Assembly: GCA_040880805.1 (NCBI GenBank)
Contig: JBBDHW010000057.1
Location: 1-39,501 of the forward strand
Reading direction: 5' to 3'
DNA: 39,501 bases
DNA from: Acidimicrobiia bacterium
GTDB lineage: Bacteria; Actinomycetota; Acidimicrobiia; IMCC26256; DASPTH01
Under the pieces are notes generated by a model. The model was given only the letters and a program-made list of their open reading frames with translations, did not search any database and had not been told where the DNA came from. Positions 32,921-39,501 of the stretch are shown here, one piece after another. A program made the position numbers and the translations under genes. The first letter of the stretch is position 1; every line of letters begins with the position of its first letter.

Positions 32921-32926
32921 ACTCTA
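32921..32926 (-). promoter_or_regulatory. Candidate -10 of the cytochrome oxidase operon
   Basis: Minus-strand TAGAGT fits TAnnnT and lies about 58 bases before the ctaC ATG. A TTGCTG hexamer is 19 bases upstream, a slightly long spacer. The 132-base gap to era holds nothing else recognisable. Confidence 0.35.
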
Positions 32927-32994
32927 TCCAAGTGGACTTCGTCGTCAGCAACTAGGACGGCGTCCGCAGCCGTACATCTTCGGGACTTTGTGAA

Positions 32995-33921
32995 CTAGTA
33001 CCCGAGTCGGTCGAGGGCGTGGGCGCGCCGTTGCCAGTCGCGCTCGACGGCCACCCGGGTCTCGAGGTAGACGCGCGTCCCGAGCAGCGCCTCGAGCTCC
33101 TGGCGTGCACGCGTCCCGGCCTCCTTGAGCACCACCCCGCCGCGGCCGATCACGATCCCCTTCTGCGACTCCCGTTCGACGAGGATCCGGGCCCGGATCC
33201 GGAGGACGCCGTCGCCCGGCTCGTCCGGTTCGTCCACATCGTCGTCGGGCTCGATCTCCTCGGCCACGACGGTGATCGCATGGGGCAGCTCGTCGCGCGC
33301 GACCCGGAGGAGCTGTTCGCGGAGGAGCTCGGCGGCGAGGAACATCTCCGGCTGGTCACTGACGACACCCTCGGGGTAGTAGAGCGGTCCCTCGGGGAGC
33401 CGGTCCTCGAGCTCGCCGACGAGCGCGTCGACGCCGTTGCCGGTGCGGGCCGACAGCGGCACGTAGGCATCGAACTCACCCAGCTCACCGGTCGCGACCG
33501 CGAGATGCTCCGCCACCGCACGGCGATCGGCGAGGTCGATCTTGTTGACCACCAGCACCTTCGGCGTCTCGACCTGCTGCACGAGCTCGGCGATGAAGCG
33601 GTCGCCGCGCCCGATCGCGGCCGACGCCTCGACGAGCATGCACACCACGTCGACCTCCGCGAGTGTCGAACGTGCGCGCTCGTTCGTGCGTTCCCCGAGC
33701 AGCGTGCGCGGCTTGTGGATGCCCGGAGTGTCGAGCAGCACCATCTGGCTGTCGGCAGTGGTGCGCACGCCGCGGATCTGGCTGCGCGTGGTCTGCGGCC
33801 GGTCGGAGACGATCGCCACCTTGGTGCCGACGATCCGGTTGACGAGGGTCGACTTCCCGACGTTCGGCCGGCCGACGAGGGTCACGAAGCCGGAACGGAA
33901 CGTGCCCGATCCGAAGATCAT
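32995..33921 (-). CDS. era: GTPase Era
   Basis: 308 aa. GTP-binding motifs are complete: G1 LVGRPNVGKSTLVNRIVG, G3 LLDTPGIHKPRTLLGE, G4 VVNKIDLADRR, and SARTGNGVDALV. The C-terminal KH domain contains KGIVIGRGGVVLKEAGTRAR, which binds the 3' end of 16S rRNA. An acidic insert (EPDDDVDEPDEPGDG) before the KH domain is unusual in length. Era is an assembly factor of the small ribosomal subunit. Its ATG overlaps the corC stop (ATGA), and together with ybeY and phoH it forms the conserved ribosome-maturation block. Confidence 0.97.
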   Translation of the reverse strand: MIFGSGTFRSGFVTLVGRPNVGKSTLVNRIVGTKVAIVSDRPQTTRSQIRGVRTTADSQMVLLDTPGIHKPRTLLGERTNERARSTLAEVDVVCMLVEASAAIGRGDRFIAELVQQVETPKVLVVNKIDLADRRAVAEHLAVATGELGEFDAYVPLSARTGNGVDALVGELEDRLPEGPLYYPEGVVSDQPEMFLAAELLREQLLRVARDELPHAITVVAEEIEPDDDVDEPDEPGDGVLRIRARILVERESQKGIVIGRGGVVLKEAGTRARQELEALLGTRVYLETRVAVERDWQRRAHALDRLGY

Positions 33922-35231
33922 GGTGACGAAGCGCCCGCGACAGGATGGTCGCGCGCCTCGACGTCACCTTCCAGGTCGTCATCGATGCGAAGTCGCGTGA
34001 TCAGGACCGACACGATGCGGCGGCCCTGCACGCGCTCGGTGCGGAGCTCGAGGTTCTGGAACCGCACCGTCTCGCCTTCGTCGGGAACGTGACCGAGGAG
34101 GTTGAACACGAGACCGCTGACCGTGTCCCACTCCGTGTCGGGAAGCTCCATGCCGAGCTCCTCGCTCACCTCGTCGATCGGAGTGCGGCCGGGCACGCGC
34201 AGTGCGCCGTCGGGCAGATGCTCGACCGCAGGTGTGTCGGGGTCGTACTCGTCGGCGATCTCGCCGACGATTTCTTCGAGCAGGTCTTCCAACGTGACCA
34301 GACCCGCGGTGCCCCCGTGCTCGTCGATCACGATCGCCATGTGGAATTTCTGCGTGCGCATCTCGCGCAAGAGTTCGGCGACGCGCTTCTGCTCAGGCAC
34401 GAACACCGCAGGCCTGACTGCCTCGCGCACCGGCCGGTTCCCTTCACGCGCACGGGCGTGACGGACGAGGTCCTTGAGGTACACGAGGCCAACAACGTTG
34501 TCGGTGCCGCCCTCGCACGCCGGAAGCCGCGAGAAACCGCCTTCGATTGCGCATTCGATCGCCGCCTCGATCGTGTCGTCGACCTCGACGGCGACCATGT
34601 CGGGACGCGGGAGCATCACTTCGCGGACCAGGGTGTCGCCGAACTCGAAGATCGAGTGGATGAGCTGTCGCTCCTCCACCTCGATGACCTCCTCGTTGGC
34701 CGCGACATCGGCCATCGTGCGGATCTCTTCCTCGGTGACGAAGGGGCCTTGCTTCAGCCCTTTTCCGGGAAGCACCACGTTGGCGAAGCCGATCAGACCG
34801 CGCGACAACGCGCGCAGTGGCGCGAAGTTCGTGAGGAACCACAGCAGCGGCGTGACGCGCAGCGCGGCGGTTTCGGGGTTCTGGACGGCGTAGGTCTTGG
34901 GCGCGACCTCCGCGACGACGAAGAAGAGCACGACCTCGACGACCGTGCCCACGAGCACCGCGATCGCACCGAGCTGCTCGAGGAGCACACCCACGAGCGT
35001 GGCGGCGGTGAACTGGCAGACGAGGACGCCGAGGAGCACCGAGTTCAAGGTGCGCGCCGGATCCTCGAGCATCTTGGCGAGCCGTGCCGCGTGCTTGCGG
35101 CCCTCGTCCTCCAGTGCCAGTGCGCGGATCCGGTTGACCTTGGTGAAGGCGGTCTCGGCCAACGCGAGTACCGACGAGGCCAGGAAGAGCACGACGATGG
35201 TGCCCAGGACTCCCCAGTCGGCGCCGCTCAC
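33918..35231 (-). CDS. CNNM/CorC-type hemolysin family protein
   Basis: 437 aa. An N-terminal DUF21/CNNM membrane domain with three to four helices (VLGTIVVLFLASSVLALAET, LLGVLVCQFTAATLVGVLL, VVEVVLFFVVAEVAPKTYA) is followed by two CBS repeats. The first is around VMLPRPDMVAVEV, the second around HMAIVIDEHGGTAGLVTLED. A CorC_HlyC transporter-associated domain closes the protein (VPGRTPIDEVSEELGMELP). These proteins are linked to magnesium or other cation efflux. The genes commonly sit between ybeY and era, as here. The GTG follows the ybeY stop with no gap. Confidence 0.93.
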   Translation of the reverse strand: MSGADWGVLGTIVVLFLASSVLALAETAFTKVNRIRALALEDEGRKHAARLAKMLEDPARTLNSVLLGVLVCQFTAATLVGVLLEQLGAIAVLVGTVVEVVLFFVVAEVAPKTYAVQNPETAALRVTPLLWFLTNFAPLRALSRGLIGFANVVLPGKGLKQGPFVTEEEIRTMADVAANEEVIEVEERQLIHSIFEFGDTLVREVMLPRPDMVAVEVDDTIEAAIECAIEGGFSRLPACEGGTDNVVGLVYLKDLVRHARAREGNRPVREAVRPAVFVPEQKRVAELLREMRTQKFHMAIVIDEHGGTAGLVTLEDLLEEIVGEIADEYDPDTPAVEHLPDGALRVPGRTPIDEVSEELGMELPDTEWDTVSGLVFNLLGHVPDEGETVRFQNLELRTERVQGRRIVSVLITRLRIDDDLEGDVEARDHPVAGASSP

Positions 35232-35756
35232 CTAATGCCCGCCCTCGGTCGCTTCGCTCTCGGATTGTCGGAAGCGTTCCAGCAGCTCGCGTTCTCGGCG
35301 TCGCATCGTGTGCGCCTCACGCTCCTCGGCGTGGTCGTAGTTCAGCAGATGCAGGATCCCGTGGACGACCAACAGCGCGAGCTCGTCGTCGACCGAGGCG
35401 TCGTGCTCCGGCGCCTGGCGAGCGGCGACCCTCGGGCAGATCACCACATCGCCCAGCACGATGGGAGGGTCCTCGTCGGGCTCCGCGGGCGCTCCCGGCC
35501 CACGGCCGCCTTCGTCGGGCCGGCGACCGCCGGGCACGAGGTCGTCGTCGATCGGGAACGCGAGCACGTCGGTGGCCCCAGGACCGTCGAGAAAGCGCCG
35601 GTTCAGGTCGGTGATCGAGTCCTCCTCGACGAAGATCAGCGACACCTCGGCGTCGTCGGGGATTCGCTCCTCCGCGAGTGCCAGCTGGGCGAGCCGCACC
35701 CAGCGGGGCAGATCCAACGCGACGCTCGACTGCTCATCGGACACGAAGACGGACAC
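35232..35756 (-). CDS. ybeY: Endoribonuclease YbeY, 16S rRNA maturation factor
   Basis: 174 aa. The zinc motif HGILHLLNYDHAEE supplies the H-x3-H-x5-H ligands. SLIFVEEDSITDLNRRFLD and ATDVLAFPIDDD are the conserved strands before it. A glycine/proline-rich insert of about 25 residues (from VPGGRRPDEGG to PDEDPP) separates the DVLAFP strand from LGDVVICPRV, longer than in E. coli. It is needed for rRNA processing and 70S quality control. The GTG start lies three bases after phoH. Confidence 0.95.
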   Translation of the reverse strand: MSVFVSDEQSSVALDLPRWVRLAQLALAEERIPDDAEVSLIFVEEDSITDLNRRFLDGPGATDVLAFPIDDDLVPGGRRPDEGGRGPGAPAEPDEDPPIVLGDVVICPRVAARQAPEHDASVDDELALLVVHGILHLLNYDHAEEREAHTMRRRERELLERFRQSESEATEGGH

Positions 35757-35759
35757 GAC

Positions 35760-36725
35760 CTACCCGGGTGCAGGTTCGTTGCGTTCGTAGGCGTTCACGA
35801 TGTCCTGCACGATGCGGTGACGGACGACGTCGTGCGCATCGAGCTCGACGAACTCGAGGTCGTCGATACCTTTGAGAATCGGGCGCACCGCAAGGAGCCC
35901 CGACCGCCCGCGGCCTTCCGCCAGATCGATCTGCGTCACGTCACCGGTCACGACGATCTTCGAGCCGAACCCAAGACGAGTGAGGAACATCTTCATCTGC
36001 TCCGGCGTGGTGTTCTGTGCCTCGTCGAGGATGATGAACGAGTCGTTCAGCGTCCGACCACGCATGAACGCGAGCGGCGCGACCTCGATCGTGCCGCGCT
36101 CCATCAATCGGGTCACCACTTCCGGCTCGAGCATGTCGTAGAGCGCGTCGTAGAGCGGGCGCAGGTACGGATCGACTTTGGCGAGGATGTCGCCCGGCAG
36201 GAAGCCGAGTCGCTCCCCCGCTTCGACGGCGGGCCGCGTGAGGATGATCCGGTGGGTCTCTTTCGCCTGGAGTGCCTGCACCGCGAGCGCGACCGCGAGG
36301 TAGCTCTTGCCGGTACCGGCCGGACCGATCGCGAACGTCACCGTGTGCGAGCGCACCGCGTCGACGTAACGCTTCTGACCTGCGGTCTTCGGGCGCACCG
36401 GCTTGCGACCGCGTAGCACCTCGGTGGTGAGCACCTCCGTGGGTCGCTGGTCGCGCTTCAACATCTCGATGGTGCGACCCACTCCCTCACGGTCGAGTAC
36501 GTGACCCAACTCGAGGAGCGCAACCATCTCTTCGAAGAGACGGCCGACCCGTTCGGCTTCGACCTCGTCGCCGCGGATCGTGATCTCGTTACCTCGTACA
36601 TGGATCGTCACGGGAAACGCGTCTTCGATGATGCGCAGCAACTCGTCGCGTTGACCGAGCAACCCGACCATCAGGTGATTGCCCGGGACGAGGATCTTGA
36701 CTTGGGTGGGCGACGGTGTTGGCAC
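35760..36725 (-). CDS. PhoH-like ATPase
   Basis: 321 aa. Walker A is FAIGPAGTGKSYLAVALA and Walker B is NDSFIILDEAQNTTPEQ, with RTRPAVEAG-like arginines at ILTRPAVEAGERLG. An N-terminal region (HVRGNEITIRGDEVEAERVG) resembles a KH-like fold. PhoH2/PhoH-like proteins are nucleotide-driven RNA remodelling proteins, and next to ybeY they are thought to help in RNA metabolism. The start is a GTG at 36725 with a TACGCT element ten bases upstream and no Shine-Dalgarno, another short-leader gene. It follows bldD by 32 bases. Confidence 0.94.
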   Translation of the reverse strand: MPTPSPTQVKILVPGNHLMVGLLGQRDELLRIIEDAFPVTIHVRGNEITIRGDEVEAERVGRLFEEMVALLELGHVLDREGVGRTIEMLKRDQRPTEVLTTEVLRGRKPVRPKTAGQKRYVDAVRSHTVTFAIGPAGTGKSYLAVALAVQALQAKETHRIILTRPAVEAGERLGFLPGDILAKVDPYLRPLYDALYDMLEPEVVTRLMERGTIEVAPLAFMRGRTLNDSFIILDEAQNTTPEQMKMFLTRLGFGSKIVVTGDVTQIDLAEGRGRSGLLAVRPILKGIDDLEFVELDAHDVVRHRIVQDIVNAYERNEPAPG

Positions 36726-36757
36726 GTCAGACGCGAGCGTAGTCGTGCAATGTCCCT

Positions 36758-37243
36758 CTAATTCGAGGAAGCGCGCAGGCCGAGCGCCTCGAGGCGTCCG
36801 CCCAGTTCCTCGGGGCTCCGGCCCATCACGGCTGCGAGCACGCGCAAATCGTCGTGACGAATCGTGAGCATCTGTCCGTTGAAGTCCTGACGCTGCAACT
36901 GGATCGTGGCTGCGTACCGTGCGATTACCGCCGCGTCGTCGTCGTCGAGCTCGTGCAGACGTACGAGATCGATGGTGAAGCTCTCACCGGAGACCGCCGT
37001 GGGATCGGTGAGATCGATGTCGACGTCGTGTGAGCTGCGCGGGAGCAGTTGATCTGCAGGGACGCGGTACAACTCTGCGAGACGCAGCAAGCGCGGCACG
37101 GAAATCGCGCGCTCACCACGCTCGTAGGCGCCCAAGACCGATGCCTTGAACTCCTGATTCGAGCGTGCCTCCACGTCGTGGAGCGACAGACCCTTTTGTC
37201 GGCGAATCGCTCGCAAGCGCTCGCCGACGTACCGTTCGTCCAT
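36758..37243 (-). CDS. bldD: BldD-type XRE regulator with cyclic-di-GMP signature
   Basis: 161 aa, close to the 167 aa of Streptomyces BldD. The N-terminal HTH is RLRAIRRQKGLSLHDVEARS, followed by LGAYERGERAISVPRLLRLA, matching BldD closely. The C-terminal domain has YAATIQLQRQDFNGQMLTIR; within it R118-x-D120 and R129-x-x-D132 form the RxD-x8-RxxD motif by which BldD binds a tetramer of cyclic-di-GMP. An acidic linker (about 73-103) joins the domains. A strong GAGGGGA ribosome site precedes the ATG. BldD represses developmental genes when c-di-GMP is high. Its targets in this organism are unknown. Confidence 0.9.
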   Translation of the reverse strand: MDERYVGERLRAIRRQKGLSLHDVEARSNQEFKASVLGAYERGERAISVPRLLRLAELYRVPADQLLPRSSHDVDIDLTDPTAVSGESFTIDLVRLHELDDDDAAVIARYAATIQLQRQDFNGQMLTIRHDDLRVLAAVMGRSPEELGGRLEALGLRASSN

Positions 37244-37316
37244 GTTCCCCTCGCCCCCGGATTTCTACGCGCGCAGAGTATCAGCCGTTTCGCCATTCCA
37301 CCACTCTTCGCGGTCG

Positions 37317-37337
37317 GTGTGGGGGATATCTCCACAC
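37317..37337. promoter_or_regulatory. Inverted repeat upstream of bldD
   Basis: A 21-base imperfect palindrome, GTGTGG...CCACAC with eight to nine paired positions around ATA, lies in the 109-base gap between the rsmE stop and the bldD ATG, 74 bases before the latter. A TGATACT sequence further down could be a -10. It could be an operator, possibly autoregulatory, or the end of the rsmE transcript; there is no T-run on either side. Confidence 0.4.
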
Positions 37338-37352
37338 GTGAGGTATCGCGGT

Positions 37353-38087
37353 CTACGTCAGGTGAGACCTGCGCCACGCGAGCGCGGCCGCGGCCGCGAT
37401 CACCGCGGTTTCGGCCCGAAGCACGAAGCGTCCCACCGCGAGGCGCGGCACGCCCGCGAAGAGCTCGAGCTCGGATTCGTCGAGCCCGCCTTCGGGGCCG
37501 ACCACCACGAGCCACTCCCCTCCGGGGGGCTCAGGGAGCACGTCGGCAGGCACACCGTCGCGATCGGCGACGACCAGTCCGGTCCGGCCCGCCAGCTCCG
37601 CAAGGGGAACCGGGCCGTCGATCACGGGGAGCCGCGCGCGCCGGCACTGCGCGCCTGCCTCGCGCGCGATCCGATGCAAGCGATCCATCGCGGTGTGCTC
37701 GCGGTCGGCGTCCCATCGAACGACCGACCGCGCCGCCTGCACGAGGACGATCGTGTCGGCACCCAACTCCGTGAGCTTCTGCACCACGCGCTCGGGCCGT
37801 TCGCCCTTCGTCAGCGCGCAGGCGACGGTGAGACGCGGCACGAGCGGGACCTCGTGCGCGAAGTCGGAGGTTGCATGGAGCGAGACGATTCCTCCCTCGA
37901 CCGCATCGACGGCGTACGCGCGCCATCGCCCGTAGCCGTCGGCCGCAGTGACAACCTCGCCCGCTCGCAGCCGGCGGACGCGTACGAGATGGTGACCGTC
38001 GTCGCCAACGACTTGGATCGTGTCGTCGAGGCGCTCGACGTAGACGTGGGCCGTGGCCGCCACGTCGGCGGGGCCCAGGGCATGCAT
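37353..38087 (-). CDS. rsmE: 16S rRNA (uracil-1498-N3)-methyltransferase
   Basis: 244 aa. SPOUT-fold motifs at the C-terminus are VVVGPEGGLDESELELF and VGRFVLRAETAVIAAAAA, which bind S-adenosylmethionine in the trefoil knot. ACALTKGERPERVVQKLTEL and VQAARSVVRWD are also family-typical. The N-terminal PUA-like domain includes GDDGHHLVRVRRLRAGE. It methylates U1498 in the decoding centre. It follows dnaJ by eight bases, the usual hrcA-dnaJ-rsmE order. Confidence 0.95.
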   Translation of the reverse strand: MHALGPADVAATAHVYVERLDDTIQVVGDDGHHLVRVRRLRAGEVVTAADGYGRWRAYAVDAVEGGIVSLHATSDFAHEVPLVPRLTVACALTKGERPERVVQKLTELGADTIVLVQAARSVVRWDADREHTAMDRLHRIAREAGAQCRRARLPVIDGPVPLAELAGRTGLVVADRDGVPADVLPEPPGGEWLVVVGPEGGLDESELELFAGVPRLAVGRFVLRAETAVIAAAAALAWRRSHLT

Positions 38088-38095
38088 CTCAGGCG

Positions 38096-39208
38096 CTACT
38101 GAAAGGCGGAGCGCAGCCGGGAGAAGACGCCCTTGTCCTGGGGTGCCGCGACTTCCTCGTTGCGGATCGCGGCAAGGGATCGCAGCAACTCGTCTTCCTC
38201 GGCGGACACCCGACCCGGCACATCGACGTCGACGCGCACGAGCAGGTCGCCGCGACCGCGACCACGAAGCGCGTGCACACCGCGTCCCTTCAGCCGGAAG
38301 ACGTGACCGGGTTGCGTGCCCGGCGGAACGATGAGCTCCTCGGGTCCCTCGAGCGTCTCGATGTCGAGACGTGAGCCGAGCGCCGCCTGCGTGAACGCGA
38401 TGCGACGGACGTGGAGCAGGTCGTCACCATGGCGCTCGAACCGCGGGTCGGCGGCAACCCGCACGGTGACGTAGAGGTCGCCGGCCACCCCGCCGCGCGG
38501 CGCGGCCGGGCCCCGTCCGGAGAGGCGGAGCCGCTGGCCGTCGTCGACACCCGCGGGCACCTCGACATCGATCGACCGCGACGCGCGCACGCGGCCATCA
38601 CCTCGACAGTCGCGACACGGAGTGGGGATACGGCTGCCCGTCGCACTGCACGCGACGCACGGTGCCGCGGTGACGATCTGGCCAAGGATGGAACGTCGGA
38701 CTTCGCGCACTTCGCCCGTGCCACCGCACACGTCGCAGCGCGCGGGATGCGTGCCCGGTTCGCAACCGGAGCCCTCGCATCGCGTACACGCAACCGGAAG
38801 CCGCACGTCGAGGGTAGCCGTGGCGCCGAACGCAGCCTGTGCAAGCTCGAGATGGACAACGGCCTCGGCGTCGGGCGCGCGGGGCGGTCCCGCCTGCCCG
38901 CGCCCGCCGAAGGGATCACCCCCGAAGAACGCGTCGAAGAGATTGCCGAACCCGAAGGGATCGCCGCCCGACTGCCCACTTGCCGTCGCGCGCGCGCCGT
39001 CTTCGCCAAAGACGTCGTAGCGACGCCGGCGCTCGGGGTCGCGCAGCGTCTCGTACGCGAGGCTGAACTCCTTGAAGCGTGCCTCGGCATCGGGGTCGTC
39101 GGGATTGTTGTCGGGGTGGTAGCGCCGCGCGAGCGCGCGGTACGCGCGCTTGATCTCGTCGTCGGTCGCGGTACGCGAGATCCCGAGCACCTCGTAGTAA
39201 TCACTCAC
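38096..39208 (-). CDS. dnaJ: Chaperone DnaJ
   Basis: 370 aa, full length. The J domain starts DYYEVLGISRTATDDEIKRA and has the HPD motif in RRYHPDNNPDDPDAE. A glycine/phenylalanine-rich linker (GGDPFGFGNLFDAFFGGDPF) follows. The zinc region has four CxxC pairs: CTRCEGSGC, CDVCGGTG, CVACSATG and CRDCRGDG. The C-terminal substrate-binding domains begin RSIDVEVPAGVDDGQRLRL. It stimulates DnaK and delivers unfolded proteins. The ATG overlaps hrcA by four bases, so it is under heat-shock control with hrcA. Confidence 0.97.
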   Translation of the reverse strand: MSDYYEVLGISRTATDDEIKRAYRALARRYHPDNNPDDPDAEARFKEFSLAYETLRDPERRRRYDVFGEDGARATASGQSGGDPFGFGNLFDAFFGGDPFGGRGQAGPPRAPDAEAVVHLELAQAAFGATATLDVRLPVACTRCEGSGCEPGTHPARCDVCGGTGEVREVRRSILGQIVTAAPCVACSATGSRIPTPCRDCRGDGRVRASRSIDVEVPAGVDDGQRLRLSGRGPAAPRGGVAGDLYVTVRVAADPRFERHGDDLLHVRRIAFTQAALGSRLDIETLEGPEELIVPPGTQPGHVFRLKGRGVHALRGRGRGDLLVRVDVDVPGRVSAEEDELLRSLAAIRNEEVAAPQDKGVFSRLRSAFQ

Positions 39209-39501
39209 GACAAGGCCCGACCGAGTTGCTGTGAGATGGCCTCGACCGCGGCGAGCGCCTGGCGGTAGTCCATGCGGGTCGGACCGAGCACACCGACCGT
39301 GCCGGCGACCTCGCCGTCGACGCGGTACGGCGCAACGACGATCGAGCAGTCGCGCAGATCGTCGAGCTGGTTCTCGGAGCCGATCGACACCGTGGGGCCC
39401 TGCGCGAGCAGCTCCTGGACGAGCGCGACCAGTTCCACCTGATGCTCGAGCAGCTCCAGGAGCCGCGCCGCGGTGGTGGACGTGGGAAACGCTTCGTGCT
39501 C
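39205..39501 (-). CDS. hrcA: Heat-inducible repressor HrcA (C-terminal part, truncated by window end)
   Basis: The visible 98 residues are the C-terminus. SIGSENQLDDLRDCSIVVAP and VGVLGPTRMDYRQALAAVEA are hallmark HrcA sequences. The frame is open to base 39501, so the start and the DNA-binding domain lie outside the window. HrcA binds CIRCE operators and represses dnaK/groE genes. The stop overlaps the dnaJ start as ATGA. Confidence 0.93.
   Translation of the reverse strand, partial: EHEAFPTSTTAARLLELLEHQVELVALVQELLAQGPTVSIGSENQLDDLRDCSIVVAPYRVDGEVAGTVGVLGPTRMDYRQALAAVEAISQQLGRALS

Noticed and set aside
33945-36416. 823-aa open frame on the plus strand
   Set aside because: It runs antisense to corC, ybeY and phoH, whose products have clear motifs. 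Its own translation is Arg/Asp/His-rich without motifs, as expected of the antisense of GC-rich genes.

Overview
The window looks like an actinobacterial chromosome segment, most plausibly from the Acidimicrobiia or a related uncultured lineage. It is strongly GC-rich, codes densely on both strands with a heavy minus-strand bias, and uses many GTG starts and 1-4 base stop/start overlaps. It carries actinobacterial markers: a WhiB-like Fe-S regulator, a BldD-type regulator with the cyclic-di-GMP signature, DUF2510, and several genes with a TAnnnT element a few bases before the start codon and no Shine-Dalgarno (leaderless style). The first 40 bases include a 16-G run, and hrcA is cut off at the right end, so this is probably the edge of a draft contig. 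No phage, transposase, CRISPR array or replication origin was seen.

Layout. 98-1725 (minus): whiB, a candidate 58-aa small gene with its own terminator, and a DUF2510 membrane protein. 1779-2960 (plus): a serine-beta-lactamase-like hydrolase. 2953-9608 (minus): one long, tightly packed unit read from high to low coordinates: an HTH/putative LAGLIDADG-like protein, tRNA-Asn, pterin carbinolamine dehydratase, a small anchored protein, mobA, fdhD, a formate-dehydrogenase-like molybdoenzyme and two inositol-monophosphatase-family proteins. 9631-11891 (plus): a glycosyltransferase-like protein overlapping an amidohydrolase. 11879-14589 (minus): an accessory island with tRNA-Met(CAT), a P-loop phosphotransferase-like gene, a small unknown gene, a frameshifted gene with an HGTT motif, a 95-aa protein, a second gene remnant and a GNAT acetyltransferase.

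From 14711 to the end the content is mostly core: rpoD-dnaG-dgt-ppdK-J/RDD protein-glyS, then recO-uppS (minus), a lipid-kinase-family gene (plus), a caa3-type cytochrome oxidase operon (ctaC, D, E, F, G plus two cupredoxins), era-corC-ybeY-phoH, bldD, rsmE, dnaJ and hrcA.

How the parts work together. The molybdenum block pairs cofactor nucleotide transfer (mobA), sulfuration (fdhD) and an apo-enzyme, with a COG2154 dehydratase upstream, which fits a proposed link of that family to molybdopterin. The oxidase operon encodes a complete aa3 core with a cytochrome c fused to subunit II, an assembly factor and two blue-copper proteins. The right-hand block is the conserved heat-shock, ribosome-maturation and GTPase neighbourhood, with a c-di-GMP-type developmental regulator in the middle.

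The most unusual observations are: two tRNA genes followed within 1-2 bases by an ATG, in one case with the Shine-Dalgarno inside the tRNA acceptor end; a decaying four-gene cassette beside tRNA-Met; a duplicated hairpin repeat next to recO whose stems differ but stay paired; and a PPDK lacking the regulatory threonine.
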